DNA from: Priapulus caudatus
Lineage: Eukaryota > Priapulida > Priapulimorpha > Priapulimorphida > Priapulidae
Length of the DNA: 21,526 nucleotides
Assembly: GCF_000485595.1 (NCBI RefSeq)
Contig: NW_014577866.1
Span: forward strand, 38,136 to 59,661
Direction: 5' to 3'
Shown: piece after piece, positions 1-9,364 of the stretch
How the letters are laid out: every line of letters starts with the position of its first letter
Position numbering within the stretch: the first letter of the stretch is position 1
Made by a program: the position numbers and the translations under genes
The notes under the pieces: model-generated
The model's input: only the letters and a program-made list of their open reading frames with translations
Databases searched by the model: none
Told to the model about the DNA's origin: nothing

Positions 1-1756
1 TGGATGGATGGATGGATGGATGGATGAGATGGATGGATGGATGGATGGATGGATGATGGATGGATGGATGGATGGATGGATGGATGGATGTGGATGGATG
101 GATGGATTGGATGGATGGATGGATGAGTGGATGGATGTATGGATGGCTGGATGGATGGATGAATGGATGGAATGGATGGATTGGATGGATTGGATGGATG
201 GATGGATGGATGGATGGATGGATGGATGGATGGATGGATGGATGGATGGATGGGATGGGATGGATGGATGATGGGATGGATGGATGGATGGATGGATGGA
301 TGGTGACGATGGATGGATGGATGGATGGATGGATGGATGGATGGATGGATGGATGGATGGATGGATGGATGGATGATAATGGATGGAATGGGGTGGATTG
401 ATGGATGAATGGATGGATGGATGGATGGATGGAGGGAGGGATGGATAAATGGATGGATGGGTGGATTGATGGATAAAGGATGGATAGGGATGGATGGATG
501 CAATGGATGATGGACGCACAGAGACGGACAGGACGGACGGACGGACGGACGGACGGACGGACGGACGGACGGACGGACAGATGGATAGATAGTGGATGGA
601 TAGTGGATAGATGAATGGTTGAATAGATGGATGGATGGAAGGATGGAATTGGGTGGATGGATGGATGGATGGATGGAATAGTGGATGGATAGTGGAGATG
701 GAATGGGGATGGATGATGGATGGATAGACGGACGGACGAACGGACGGACGGACGGACGACGGACGGACACGACGAATAGATAGTGCATGGATAGTGGATG
801 GATAGTGGATGGATGGATGGATGGATGGATGGGTGGGTGGGTGTGGGTGATGGATGGATGGATGGATGGATGGATGGATGGAATGGATGGATGGATGGAT
901 GGATGTAGGATGGATGGATGGATGGATGGATGATGAGTGGATGATGGTATGGATGATGATGGATGGATGGATGGATGGATGGATGGATGGGATGGATGGA
1001 TGGGATGGAATGGATGGATTGGATGGGATGGATGATGGATGGATGGATGGATGGATGGAATGGAATGGAAGGATGGATTGGATGGATGGAGTGGATGGAT
1101 GGATGGATGGATGGATGGATGGATGGATTGGATGGATGGATGGATGGATGGATTGATGGATGGATGGATGGGATGGATGGGATGGATGGATGGATGGATG
1201 GATGGATAGTGGATGTGGAGGATGGATGGATGAGATGGATGGAGATGGATGGATGGATGGAATGATGGAGTGGATGGATGGTTTAGATGCAGATGGATAG
1301 ATGAGGATGGAGGATGGATGGATTGATGGATGGATGGATTGATGGATGGAGGAGATGGATAAATGGATGGAATGGTGGATTCGATGGATGAAATGGATGG
1401 ATGATGGATGGATGGATGGAGATGGATAAGATTGGATGGATGGGTGGATTGATGGATAAAGGATGGATAGTGGATGATGGATCAAATGGACTGATGGACG
1501 CGACAGAACGCGACAGACCGACGGACGGAACGGAACGGACGGACGGACGGACGCGACGGAAGATACGACGGATCGGACAGATGAATAGAGTAGTGGATGG
1601 ATAGTGGATAGATTGATGGTTGAATAGACTGGTATGGATGGAAGGAGATGGAGATTGGGTGGATTGGATGGATGGATGGATTGTAGTAGATGGATATGAT
1701 GGGATGGACAATGGTATGGAATGATGGATGGATAGACGGACGGACGAACGACGCGC
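1..1756. repeat. Degenerate ATGG satellite with ACGG islands
   Basis: The stretch is almost entirely tandem ATGG/GGAT units broken by single-base insertions and point changes. Islands of ACGG (about 520-580, 725-770, 1515-1560 and 1733-1750) are embedded in it. A higher-order pattern is visible: the landmark GTGGATTGATGGATAAAGGA occurs at 461 and again at 1444, and TAGACGGACGGACGAACG occurs at 725 and in the matching place at 1733, so a block of roughly 1 kb is repeated. Reading frames here give only Met-Asp-Gly-Trp repeats and are artefacts of the 4-bp unit. No gene is supported. The array stops at an N gap, so its true length is unknown. Confidence 0.95.
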
Positions 1757-1781
1757 NNNNNNNNNNNNNNNNNNNNNNNNN
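1757..1781. other. Assembly gap (25 N)
   Basis: Twenty-five consecutive N separate the ATGG satellite from the first base of large repeat copy A. The length is a round placeholder, so the true distance is unknown, and the left edge of copy A cannot be seen. Any CCP exon upstream of 2780 could lie in or beyond this gap. Confidence 0.98.
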
Positions 1782-1818
1782 CATGTGTTATTGTCTCTTG
1801 TAATCTTGTCTCATCATA

Positions 1819-2379
1819 TTGTTGTCGTGTCATTTTGCCAGTCCAGTATACTGTATTGATTTTTTGTTTGTATTCTTGTTGCTATTGTTTAATTGTCGTT
1901 TATTCTGTGTTTCCTTTTACTTATGCTTTAATTTGCTCGCATTCTTGTTCGTCTTCTATCCATTATTGTATCGCTTGTATTGTTTTATTGCCATGTATTC
2001 TTTTCTTGAATTATGTTTTTTTTCTCGACTTCTTCTTCTATTATTGAGTTCGCAATCTTTGCCGTCTGTTGTTGTTAAATTGACCTACGTCACGAATTTT
2101 CATGGTGTAATTATGTTTTGTCAATCTTTTGAAGTATTATATATTGAAAGTACTAAGACGCTAAAAATTGGTTTTTATCCTCAAATTCGTCACCTGTTAA
2201 GATTGTTTCTTAACTGAGTTAAAAAAAAAAATCTGGGAAATTTGATATATTGTCATAACATTAAGTGTCTCACTATGAATTTTGAATCCGCTTAAGGCGA
2301 ACGGCTCTGTTGGCTTAATTTGTCTCTTATTTATTTTATCTTTTGTCATTATTTTTGGCTAATTTGTTTTATTTTAGAA
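1819..2379. other. Intronic AT/T-rich sequence, no gene seen
   Basis: The plus strand is T-rich with repeated TTGT and CTTCT tracts. It is matched by 12290-12838 in copy B. The open frame at 1819-2217 reads as a hydrophobic Phe/Leu/Cys-rich string, but its frame is not kept in the cleaner copy B, so I regard it as chance. No splice sites or domains are convincing. Confidence 0.7.
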
Positions 2380-2433
2380 TTAGGATAGGGTTAGGGTTAG
2401 GAGTAGGGTTAGGTTAGGGTTAGGGTTATGGTT
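2380..2433. repeat. Interstitial TTAGGG telomere-type repeat, copy A
   Basis: About eight imperfect TTAGGG units lie in tandem between T-rich intronic sequence and ordinary intron. TTAGGG is the telomere repeat of most animals apart from most arthropods and nematodes. Its position far inside a gene, flanked on both sides by non-telomeric sequence and present again in copy B, shows an interstitial block and not a chromosome end. Confidence 0.85.
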
Positions 2434-2779
2434 AAAGCTGATTCGGGTATATCACAACTTATCTTCTATATATTCACATCTCTCCCTGAGGGGACCTACT
2501 ATATGCTATGGGTAGTATGAGTCACGAGTTTCATTCCCATCGAACGAGTAAGCAAAAATAGGAAGTAAATGCAGCAATTTAACCGAAAAAGGACACAGAC
2601 ATCACTTTACATTTGAGAAAAAATGGACATAATTTGTTACGTTTTTACTATTTACAGTGATCACTTTAACAGTGCTCTCCCTTAAGCAGTCAGTTTGCAG
2701 AACATCGGAATCGTAGTGATAGGTGGCGCCAGAACCCCAAATCGGCGACGCTAGTGATTGCTAGGTGTGTGGTTTATAG

Positions 2780-2966
2780 GCGTTTCGCGGTTGCACCAGC
2801 CGCCACCCTTATCCCAGAAATGGACTTCGACTCGGTGACTACTGGTTCCGATACACTGACAAACGTACATTCCACCTGCCCAACAACGGCTGGTACCTTA
2901 TCGGTAGTGAGGTGCACCACGATGTACCTACAACAAGACGGCAAAAACCCTTTTTCCATGACTGCG
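2780..2966 (+). CDS. CCP (sushi) domain exon, copy A, frame disrupted
   Basis: This is the counterpart of the intact CCP exon at 13236-13406, with the same TAG acceptor at its left edge and the same TGCG|GTACGC donor at its right. It is 187 bases long against 171, because of about 16 net extra bases scattered as one- or two-base insertions. These break the frame several times, so no single frame gives a complete domain. Pieces of the domain remain recognisable in different frames, including the region before the second Cys, the GWYLIG-equivalent segment and the final Pro-Phe/Cys end. Splice sites are conserved and the lesions are indels with hardly any substitutions, so I infer sequencing error more than true decay. 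A real pseudo-exon cannot be excluded. Confidence 0.65.
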
Positions 2967-3073
2967 GTACGCACGCTCGGCACGCGGGGAATTTGTGGAT
3001 CGTGTGCTGTAGGTGGGGTGTAATATTGAACTAATTATGTGAAAGCAGCCAAAGCCTGGGAGCTAAGGGCGGG

Positions 3074-3187
3074 ATGCACTGTCATGCACAGGGGACCTGG
3101 GGCGAAAAAAAATGTGTTATATAAAAATGATTAGCTTTTCTATTTTTATATGACACATTTTTTTGCCTCGGCGTCCCTGGGGTGTAC
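3074..3187. repeat. Long intronic hairpin (fold-back), copy A
   Basis: Two inverted arms of about 50 bases face each other around a loop of a few bases (centre near 3134-3142). The outer parts carry ACAGG-GACCTGGGGCG and its complement, and the inner parts carry ATATAAAAAT and its complement. Copy A has extra bases in the arms; copy B shows the same structure more cleanly. It lies about 110 bases after the CCP exon donor. Confidence 0.8.
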
Positions 3188-3674
3188 TGCTTGGGAACGG
3201 TTCCACAGTTTTTGGTACAGTATAAAGAGAATAGATGGTGGTATGTGTTGGGATTGTGCTGTAGGGGAGTGTCCGTCTTGATACATGTGGAAAGGAGAAA
3301 AGATGGACCGAGTATATTATGGGTGTAGGGTGAGAGTCCAAAGAGTGAGTCCAATGTGAAGTTATAATAGTGACCAAGGTTAAAAACGGAAGCTGTGGAA
3401 TAAGAATTAAAAAAGAACACACTACAAATCAAGTCAGAAGTTAAGTCAAACCCACGCAAGTCAAAAATAAATAGAGCATTAATGTTAGGTTCTATGTCAA
3501 GTCAAGTAGAAGACTTAAGGTAGGTTTTTGACGGCTTCGGCTTTTACCCCGGCCCCACCTGTTGAAGAATCGAAGGCAGGTCATAATACCAAATATTTTC
3601 TTTTGCTTACTTTCGTTTACAGTTTGGTTGTGCGAATGGTGTGTGAGTAGTGAGTCAGAAGATAGAATAGCAGT
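3188..3674. other. Intronic sequence, no gene seen
   Basis: Ordinary intronic sequence with repeated AAGTCAAG motifs around 3430-3515, matched by 13616-14080. Open frames on either strand differ between the copies and contain no domain I recognise. Confidence 0.6.
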
Positions 3675-3835
3675 TACACCAGCCACCGCAACAACACGCA
3701 ACAAAAATAAAAACAACAACGACAGACAGCGTACATCAACACTTATTCCACCATCCCCACCACCATCGACAACACAACAACAACATCAGTAGCAGCCAGC
3801 AGCAACAACAGGCCAATGTCAATAACAACAACAGA
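3675..3835. repeat. CAA-rich low-complexity tract, copy A
   Basis: The stretch is dominated by CAA/ACA trinucleotides with CAG and CCACC interruptions. The corresponding tract in copy B is 14085-14240. Frames through it give Gln-, Asn- or Thr-rich strings that are explained by the repeat. No splice context supports coding. Confidence 0.8.
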
Positions 3836-3929
3836 AATGTAATTAAATATATGTAAAAGCATGCGTAAATCGACAGCCGGCTGGAAGCAGCATACCATCC
3901 TTTAATTGAAACTTATATCAGCTGCTTAT

Positions 3930-3997
3930 GAATATATACTTTATATAATATATATATATATATAATATGTATATATATATACTATATATATATTACT
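3930..3997. repeat. AT dinucleotide microsatellite, copy A
   Basis: TA/AT repeats with few interruptions. The corresponding tract in copy B (14323-14395) is longer, and the partial copy C is joined to a much longer AT tract at 20760-20879. The sequence just after it contains the small palindrome ATTGAAG-GTT-CTTCAAT, seen best in copy B. Confidence 0.9.
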
Positions 3998-4623
3998 GAA
4001 CATATTATCCAATTGAAGGTTTCAATTAGGCCATACTTGCTCATCACAAAGTTACCTGACCGTAATTACTTAATACGAGCACTACACAGGTCATCAACTT
4101 CATACCTATATCAACTGACATAAATGTATATAAGAGGTTTGCGATTTTCGTATTACTCACAATTGCAACGCCGCCGGCCATGACGATTACAGAACCAGCT
4201 CAGGCATGTATAGTATCATTTGAGAGACGCACTGTTCTTCTGGCTCATTTTATTCGGCCAATTAAGCAAAATCCATTCACCAACAGTCCGCTTCCCTCCT
4301 GCGGTCGTTCGTACAACCTGCGGCAGGCATTCGATATCAGGGTCGAGCTACACGGCCCTTTCTTTATGCTGACTATCGCATGATCACATCACAAGGCAAA
4401 AGTGCACGATATGAGGCAAGGGCAACAGCTTGCGACGCATTTTCCAATTAAAAAAAAGAAATGGTGAATAACAACACGAAATGTATACTATACCTACACT
4501 TGTTTTCTCTGACTCTCTTTCGCCTCAGTATTGCCGATACATTACCTGTAAGCCGGTCAAATTGCTCCTCTGCAACACACAGCCACAGTACACCGCACGC
4601 ACGGCGCACAGCCGCTCACATCT

Positions 4624-5032
4624 ATACTCATAAAGTAAGAATTTCCGCTAAAAACCTCCGGAGGAGCGTGAATGGCTGCGGCGTGAAACGGTACACCACG
4701 TATCGACAATGATTCCGTCATCTGCCTCTCAACTTTGGAAGAAAGTAACCCCCGAAAATGTAATTTTGCGATGGAAACCTGAAAATATGTACATAATCTA
4801 TAAATAGAACGATGGAATATACCACACAAGGCCATCAGTCACGTGCGCCACAAGTGGTCTCATCGCTAGGACAATTGTCTGCATACACACGCGGATTCCG
4901 CGTTCCCGTAGTCCCAGCTGCGTACAGTTTTATTTTCCCTTTTTTTTCTTTCTTCTCTTTACTTTCTCTTAAGTATGTATTATTTTTCCTCCGGAGTTTT
5001 CCATGCCGAAATGTCTTACATTTAATAGTATA
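4624..5032. mobile_element. Inverted-repeat (MITE-like) element, copy A
   Basis: This is the copy A counterpart of the element described at 14979-15375. The left arm (about 4624-4673) carries TAAAGTAAGA and CTCCGGAGGAG. The right arm (about 4986-5032) carries CCTCCGGAGTTTT and ends TTTAATAGTATA. Several arm positions differ by single bases, in keeping with the generally noisy copy A. The interior holds a corrupted tRNA-like segment at about 4846-4921 in which the B box is broken. Confidence 0.6.
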
Positions 5033-5137
5033 AATATAGTTTTTAATTTATTAATTTATTTGATTTATTATTTTTTTAATTTATTAAATTATTTTATTTT
5101 AATGTCTGTTTATCTTTTGATTTCTTATTTATTTGGG

Positions 5138-5325
5138 ATGGATGGGAATGGCATGCGGACTGGGATGGGATGGCATGCGATGGCATGGCCATGGATGCGA
5201 TGAGAATGGCATTGGCGATGGGATGCATGGGGATGCGAATAAGATGGGAAGGGATGGCGGATGGGATGGGATGTGATATGGATGGGATGCATGGAATGGG
5301 ATGTATGCAATGGATGCATGGATAG
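5138..5325. repeat. GGATGG/GGCATGCG minisatellite, copy A
   Basis: Degenerate short repeats mix GGGATGG with GGCATGCGATGG and TGGATGCATGG. The tract matches 15478-15685 in copy B, and resembles the ATGG satellite at the window start in its core unit. The reverse strand gives Ser/His/Pro-rich frames (HPSHP-type) that are repeat artefacts. Confidence 0.8.
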
Positions 5326-6488
5326 ATAGCCAGTTCCGATGTTTTTTGGGATATTTTCCTTCCACCAAGCGGTCACCACTGAGTAATGCCCACGATTTCC
5401 CGGGCCAACGCCGGGTATCCGCTAGTTTACACTTATAGTTATAAACATTATATCACCGGCATCCATGCAGTAGGCAGCTGTTTGAGTGGGTGGTGATTTC
5501 TCTTGGCACGTGCAGCATACTCTACAATAAAATAGCACCGAGGCAACATGTGAACAGAATATCACCAAGCCGCGCTTTACAATTTAGTGTGCTGACATGA
5601 TGCCCTGGCCATTTTCTCTCATCGTGACCATGTACGGATAGAGAGATGGTATAATCAGAGACTGGAGTGCATAACACGTGCTCGGATAACATAGATGGGA
5701 CTCTCACTGTTCACCGATATACACCACTAACCCAATCGCAGAACCCAACAGTCGATCGTAGGCATCTAGGCTTTTGACGTTCTGAAAGTCCTGGACTCGG
5801 CTAGAATGTAAGGTAGTCAATTCACGAGATCCTAATAAGTATCATCATCATCATCATCATAACGTAATCATTATCGTATCAGTAATCATGATAAGTACGT
5901 ACGTGATGGGCACAAGTTGTGGTCCTCGCTCCATTCTCGTACGGGTGTCGATTCCCCAATGCAGCAATTTTTCGAGATAGCGTGCTTTGGCTACGTTGTC
6001 TAGTGAATCAAAGTCCTACTTGTCCATACTACGTACACTACAGACAGTCGACAAACGTGCATACACTAGCTATTATAAAAAGCTGCGTTTGATAGCTAGA
6101 GTAGATGCAGTAAAATCGGTGAAATTCTGAACTCTCACGATGTAACACAAACTCAAGTCTATGAACATCCAATATGTGTTTCGTGACAATCTTTTCGATC
6201 TGCTCAATCTACCGATCTGCCGACTGTGTGGCAGTCCTCATTGAACTGTAACCTAAAATCCACCGCTGATAAACCTGTCTGGTAAATCGGATCTCCTTAC
6301 TTCTAATGCTATTACAATAATAACTTATACGCAATGTAAAATCGGTTGATTTTTGCGAGAGCGGCACATTACACGCACACTTGTTCGCTCTTTTTGTAAC
6401 CGGTATGGCCGCGCACGGGTTGTAGGTAATATTGCTAATTTTAGACCAAGTCGCGGGAACCCTCTTACTATATATACTTACCGCTGAC
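5326..6488. other. Intronic sequence, no gene seen
   Basis: Matched by 15686-16931 in copy B with many small indels. It contains an ATC trinucleotide run near 5841-5860 (shorter in copy B) and otherwise no repeat, RNA gene, splice-bounded frame or domain that I can support. A TCGATTCCCC stretch near 5949 vaguely resembles a tRNA T-arm, but without a matching A box. Confidence 0.6.
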
Positions 6489-6650
6489 CTTGAAATGCAG
6501 CTTCAGTTGAGACACACTTAGCCGACCAGTCTAACACATATATTATATATATATATATATATATATAATATAATAAACGCTTGAATTCGAATCTCTGATT
6601 TGTTGTAGACTGGTCGGCTAAGGTTGTCTCAACTGAAGCTGCATTTCAAG
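6489..6650. mobile_element. Fold-back element with 45-bp inverted arms, copy A
   Basis: The left arm at 6489-6533 (starting CTTGAAATGCAGCTTCAG) is the reverse complement of the right arm at 6606-6650 (ending CTGAAGCTGCATTTCAAG), with about two differences over 45 bases. The 72-base interior is an AT microsatellite followed by AATAAACGCTTGAATTCG-type sequence and has no coding capacity. The structure is that of a small non-autonomous fold-back or MITE. I could not define a convincing target-site duplication. Confidence 0.8.
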
Positions 6651-7022
6651 CTCACTTTCCCACGTGTAGGTTCACGCAGGAGACGTATAACCCTGACACT
6701 AATATTAAAGCACAATTGTACACAAAATTGTACACATATTGCAAGTATTTACGTGACTGAACCGACCGCGAGAACGCGCAGGTATCTGTGTTAATTGAAC
6801 ATCAACAGGTGAGAGCAACCAAAGACATCGAAGTGAACACGCGCGTTTATGGTGAAACTTGCATAGATTAAATCAACCCATTGGGGAATGGTCAATACTG
6901 CTTTTGAATGAACACGAAGGTTTACCATTCGATCTCTTGTCACTGTACGTGAATGATTAAGATAGGCCCTGACATGGATCACTACATTTTTAACTCCGAT
7001 CAAGCAACAGCAAGATGGATTA

Positions 7023-7086
7023 ATGGCTAAACAAACCATGGATGTCGAAGACATTGCGCAGTTGCCGCAACAAGTGATCTCACTTG
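7023..7086 (+). CDS. Weak candidate coding exon ending at a consensus donor
   Basis: From the ATG at 7023 a frame runs without stop into CTTG|GTAAGT, a strong donor at 7087. It reads MAKQTMDVEDIAQLPQQ and a few more residues, and ends in phase 1, the same phase as the CCP exons. The frame stays open upstream to a stop at 6963-6965. No signal peptide or known domain is visible. In copy B (around 17484-17547) the donor is conserved, but extra bases around GCGCGCAAACAAG break the frame. It could be an alternative first exon, an exon of a nested gene, or chance. Confidence 0.2.
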
Positions 7087-7861
7087 GTAAGTCATATTAT
7101 AGAGCTTATAGGTTATATATAAGCAAGTGCAGGAAATTAACAAAGCTAATCTAACAATGAGTGTGTATTCGGTATATAAACGACTCAAACTTAGTATACA
7201 GATGTAGACAGAAGACAGAATGCACCTACGTCATTAACAAAAGGTGTTCAAAACCACCAAGCCATCTATAGATGTCACACAAGTGCATCACTATAGCACA
7301 ATTTATGGTAATATGGATTTTATTGTGGGGTCCAGAAGTAATGCAAAAATGTGAACTATATTATAATTGCAAAAAATATGTAAGATGTATAATGTAAACA
7401 GGTAGTTTTCATCAGTTTTAAGAATTCAAACTCCTATTTAAAATGATATTGCCAGCAGATTATTCTTGTAATAACTAGCTTGGGCAGCAAAAACAGGTTT
7501 AATGGAGCTGAGTGAAACACGAGTCTTCCACGACCGGGGTCTTTGCGCATGAAACACAACAGCTGTTTTTATTGTTTATGCATATGGTAGCAAGAATAGA
7601 GCGTACACGACTTCTTCACACGATTCGTGCCGCCGAGCGGAGCCTCGAGGTCGCTGTCTTCCTTAGAGATGTGTTCCGGTCCCTGGCTAAAATTGGACAC
7701 GCTGATCGAGATGTGTGAAACACAGTGCAGCCAGCAGCGAATTCACATTATCTGCGCTATTAATTATAGTAGACATATTAATTACCGACATAACCAAGCT
7801 GTTTATTTAGAGTTCTGTTCTAAAAACGGGTAGTATCTGCTAGGTTCTCTCTCGGCCAGCC

Positions 7862-7965
7862 GATTGGTTAACAAAGAGTGATTTCCGTGTATGGGTGGAT
7901 TCGGATAGCTAATTTAAGCGCTTATATATAATAAAGAAACGCGAAACTTGTATAGAGTTTAGTCC
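7862..7965 (+). promoter_or_regulatory. Candidate core promoter: CCAAT box, TATA box, initiator
   Basis: An inverse CCAAT motif (GATTGG, 7862-7867) is followed by TATATATAATAAA (7923-7935) and, about 35 bases after the TATA start, by TTTAGTCC, an acceptable initiator (about 7958-7965). All three are kept in copy B (TATA at 18405-18417) while surrounding bases vary. In an AT-rich genome a TATA motif alone means little; the spacing and the downstream splice and poly(A) signals are what make it worth listing. Confidence 0.35.
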
Positions 7966-8008
7966 TGTGCCTGCGTGTTCGTGCATCGTTCGTTGAAGCC
8001 TTCTGTAC

Positions 8009-8206
8009 GTAAGTTCTTCTTAGGCGGTTGGCTTAGGGCTTTGCCTTGATTTACTTTGCTACTGTCTAATCTTATAACTATCTCTTCTTGAAGATCAATT
8101 CTTATATTTCTTAACGTGGACTTTCTTCACATCTGTTGTAAGAATGAGCACTCGCACTATCTTGTCTTGGCACTTTCTGTACTACCGTGCTAACCTATTG
8201 TTACAG
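8009..8206 (+). other. Candidate small intron in the LTR-like block
   Basis: A TAC|GTAAGT donor at 8009 pairs with a TTACAG acceptor ending at 8206, preceded by a CTAAC branch-point match about 13 bases upstream. AATAAA follows at 8218. Copy B keeps the donor (18500) and acceptor (ending 18706), though the branch motif has lost an A. If transcribed from the promoter at 7923 the product would be a short polyadenylated RNA with no long open frame. Confidence 0.3.
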
Positions 8207-8320
8207 GATTTTATTGTAATAAAACTATCTTTCGTGGCACTGTCTTCTCTTGTGTTCTTGTGTTTATTAAGTGTTAACATTTCTTACGCACTTTAATGTA
8301 AGACGTATCACACGCTTACA

Positions 8321-8777
8321 ATAAATACCGTGTTTGTGTGTGCCTGGTTGCTTCACGCGCGTGTTCCTCTATTGCTCCAACACAACCACGGGCGTCAAGA
8401 ATCGATTTAGGGCAAACATTGTTATATTTATGCGTTCTTTTCACATTTTTGGATGGCGCAGTTATAGCTTATATTGGGAGAATAAAAACACGTCTCTCAA
8501 CACATCCAATTACCCAGAAATGCGGGTAGAAAAGTACCCAGGCACGGTGGCACATCGAGGTGCGCAGATAAGCGCGCGCGCGCTTACATATTACACTCCT
8601 CGTTCCGTTCTCCTGCCTTCTTCTCTTTCCCCTTTCTCCTCTGTCCATCCTCTCCCCCCCCCTCTCTCTCTCTCTCTCTCTCGGTATCGGCCTCAGAAAC
8701 GGATTAAACGTAGATGCTATTTTGTATGGACAGCAGTGTTACATGAAGGCGTTATAAACTATAGAGATATTAGTCAT
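8321..8777. other. Intronic sequence with CG/CT simple repeats
   Basis: Contains a GCGCGCGC tract near 8570-8581 and a C/CT-rich run at about 8614-8684. Matched by 18830-19300 in copy B. The open frame at 8334-8822 is not held in copy B, where frames change with each indel, and it contains no domain I recognise. Confidence 0.6.
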
Positions 8778-8955
8778 AAAATAAGATATTTATATAAGGC
8801 ATTAGATGGGATATTTATATAGGACATTATAGATAGTGTATTTATATAGGATATTGGATAGGATAATTATATATAATATTGTATAGGGTATTTATGTAGG
8901 ATATTTATATAGCATATTGTATAGGGTACTTATATAGGATATTAGGTAGGATTTA
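8778..8955. repeat. Degenerate TATTTATATAGGATAT tandem repeats, copy A
   Basis: Roughly 16-26-base units built on ATTTATATAGG followed by ATATT or ACATT are repeated about eight times. The copy B tract is 19306-19478. No function is evident. Confidence 0.75.
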
Positions 8956-9195
8956 CACATTCTACGGTATAAACAGACGCCAGGTTGTGCACGCACGCTG
9001 GCACTACGGCAGAACATAAAACACGAATAAACAGTACGTTACACGGTTGTCAATTCGACGGCGTTTAATGCTATAATTTTACAGTAATAAATACAGCTTC
9101 CTTCTTACATATACGCACGCGCTGATGGAGGAGAGCGACTGCACGCGAGCTCTCGTCCATGGGACACGGAACACATAACACGGCAGACCAGAGGT
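8956..9195. other. Intronic sequence, no gene seen
   Basis: Short unremarkable stretch between two tandem arrays, with ACGCACGC runs. Matched by 19479-19743 in copy B. Confidence 0.6.
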
Positions 9196-9364
9196 TTACC
9201 TCTCCTCTGCTCCCTCTACTTCTCCTCCGTTTCCTCTACCTCTCCTCCGTTCCCTCTACCTCTCCTCTGCTCCCTCTACCTCTCCTCCGTTCCCTCTACC
9301 TCTCCTCCGTTCCCTCTACCTCTCCTCCGCTCCTTCTACCTCTCATTCGCTCCCTCTACCTCTA
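9196..9364. repeat. 20-bp minisatellite CCTCTACCTCTCCTCCGTTC, copy A
   Basis: About eight units of a 20-base pyrimidine-rich repeat. Because 20 is not a multiple of three, three units (60 bases) give a 20-residue Ser/Leu/Pro-rich period in every frame, which explains the long open frame here. Similarity between copies A and B ends in this array, so it is the right-hand breakpoint of the large repeat. Being CT-rich, it leads directly into the CCP exon acceptor at 9390. Confidence 0.9.

Larger units (their letters stand above)
7393..8320 (+). mobile_element. Possible solo LTR, copy A
   Basis: The block starts TGTAAACAGG and ends ACGCTTACA, giving inverted TGTAA/TTACA ends, and is flanked on both sides by ATAA (7389-7392 and 8321-8324) as a possible 4-base target duplication. 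Inside, in + orientation, are GATTGG (inverse CCAAT) at 7862, TATATATAATAAA at 7923, a spliceable intron (8009-8206) and AATAAA at 8218 followed by GT-rich sequence. This order fits U3-R-U5 of an LTR. No primer-binding site or internal coding region follows, hence solo. The ends are AT-rich and could match by chance. Alternatively this is the promoter of a short spliced transcript. Confidence 0.35.

Noticed and set aside
8-401. Open frames giving Trp-Met-Asp-Gly repeats
   Set aside because: They follow directly from the ATGG tetranucleotide repeat; all three frames behave alike and there is no gene context.
2380-2433. True chromosome end suggested by TTAGGG units
   Set aside because: Non-telomeric sequence continues for kilobases on both sides and the block recurs in copy B, so it is interstitial.
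2716-2750. TGGCGCCAGAACCCC resembling a retroviral primer-binding site
   Set aside because: No LTR precedes it, no gag-pol follows, and it lies 60 bases before a CCP exon; copy B reads TGGCGCCAAACCCC. Probably chance.
5920-5985. Second tRNA-like segment around GGGTGTCGATTCCCC
   Set aside because: The T-arm match needs extra bases, and no A box or cloverleaf can be drawn in either copy.
6791-7054. Reverse-strand 87-residue frame similar to one in copy B (17201-17434)
   Set aside because: The similarity comes from DNA duplication; the two frames shift relative to each other, and no domain or splice signal supports coding.
8334-8822. 162-residue + strand frame
   Set aside because: It crosses a CT repeat, is broken differently in copy B, and has no recognisable domain.
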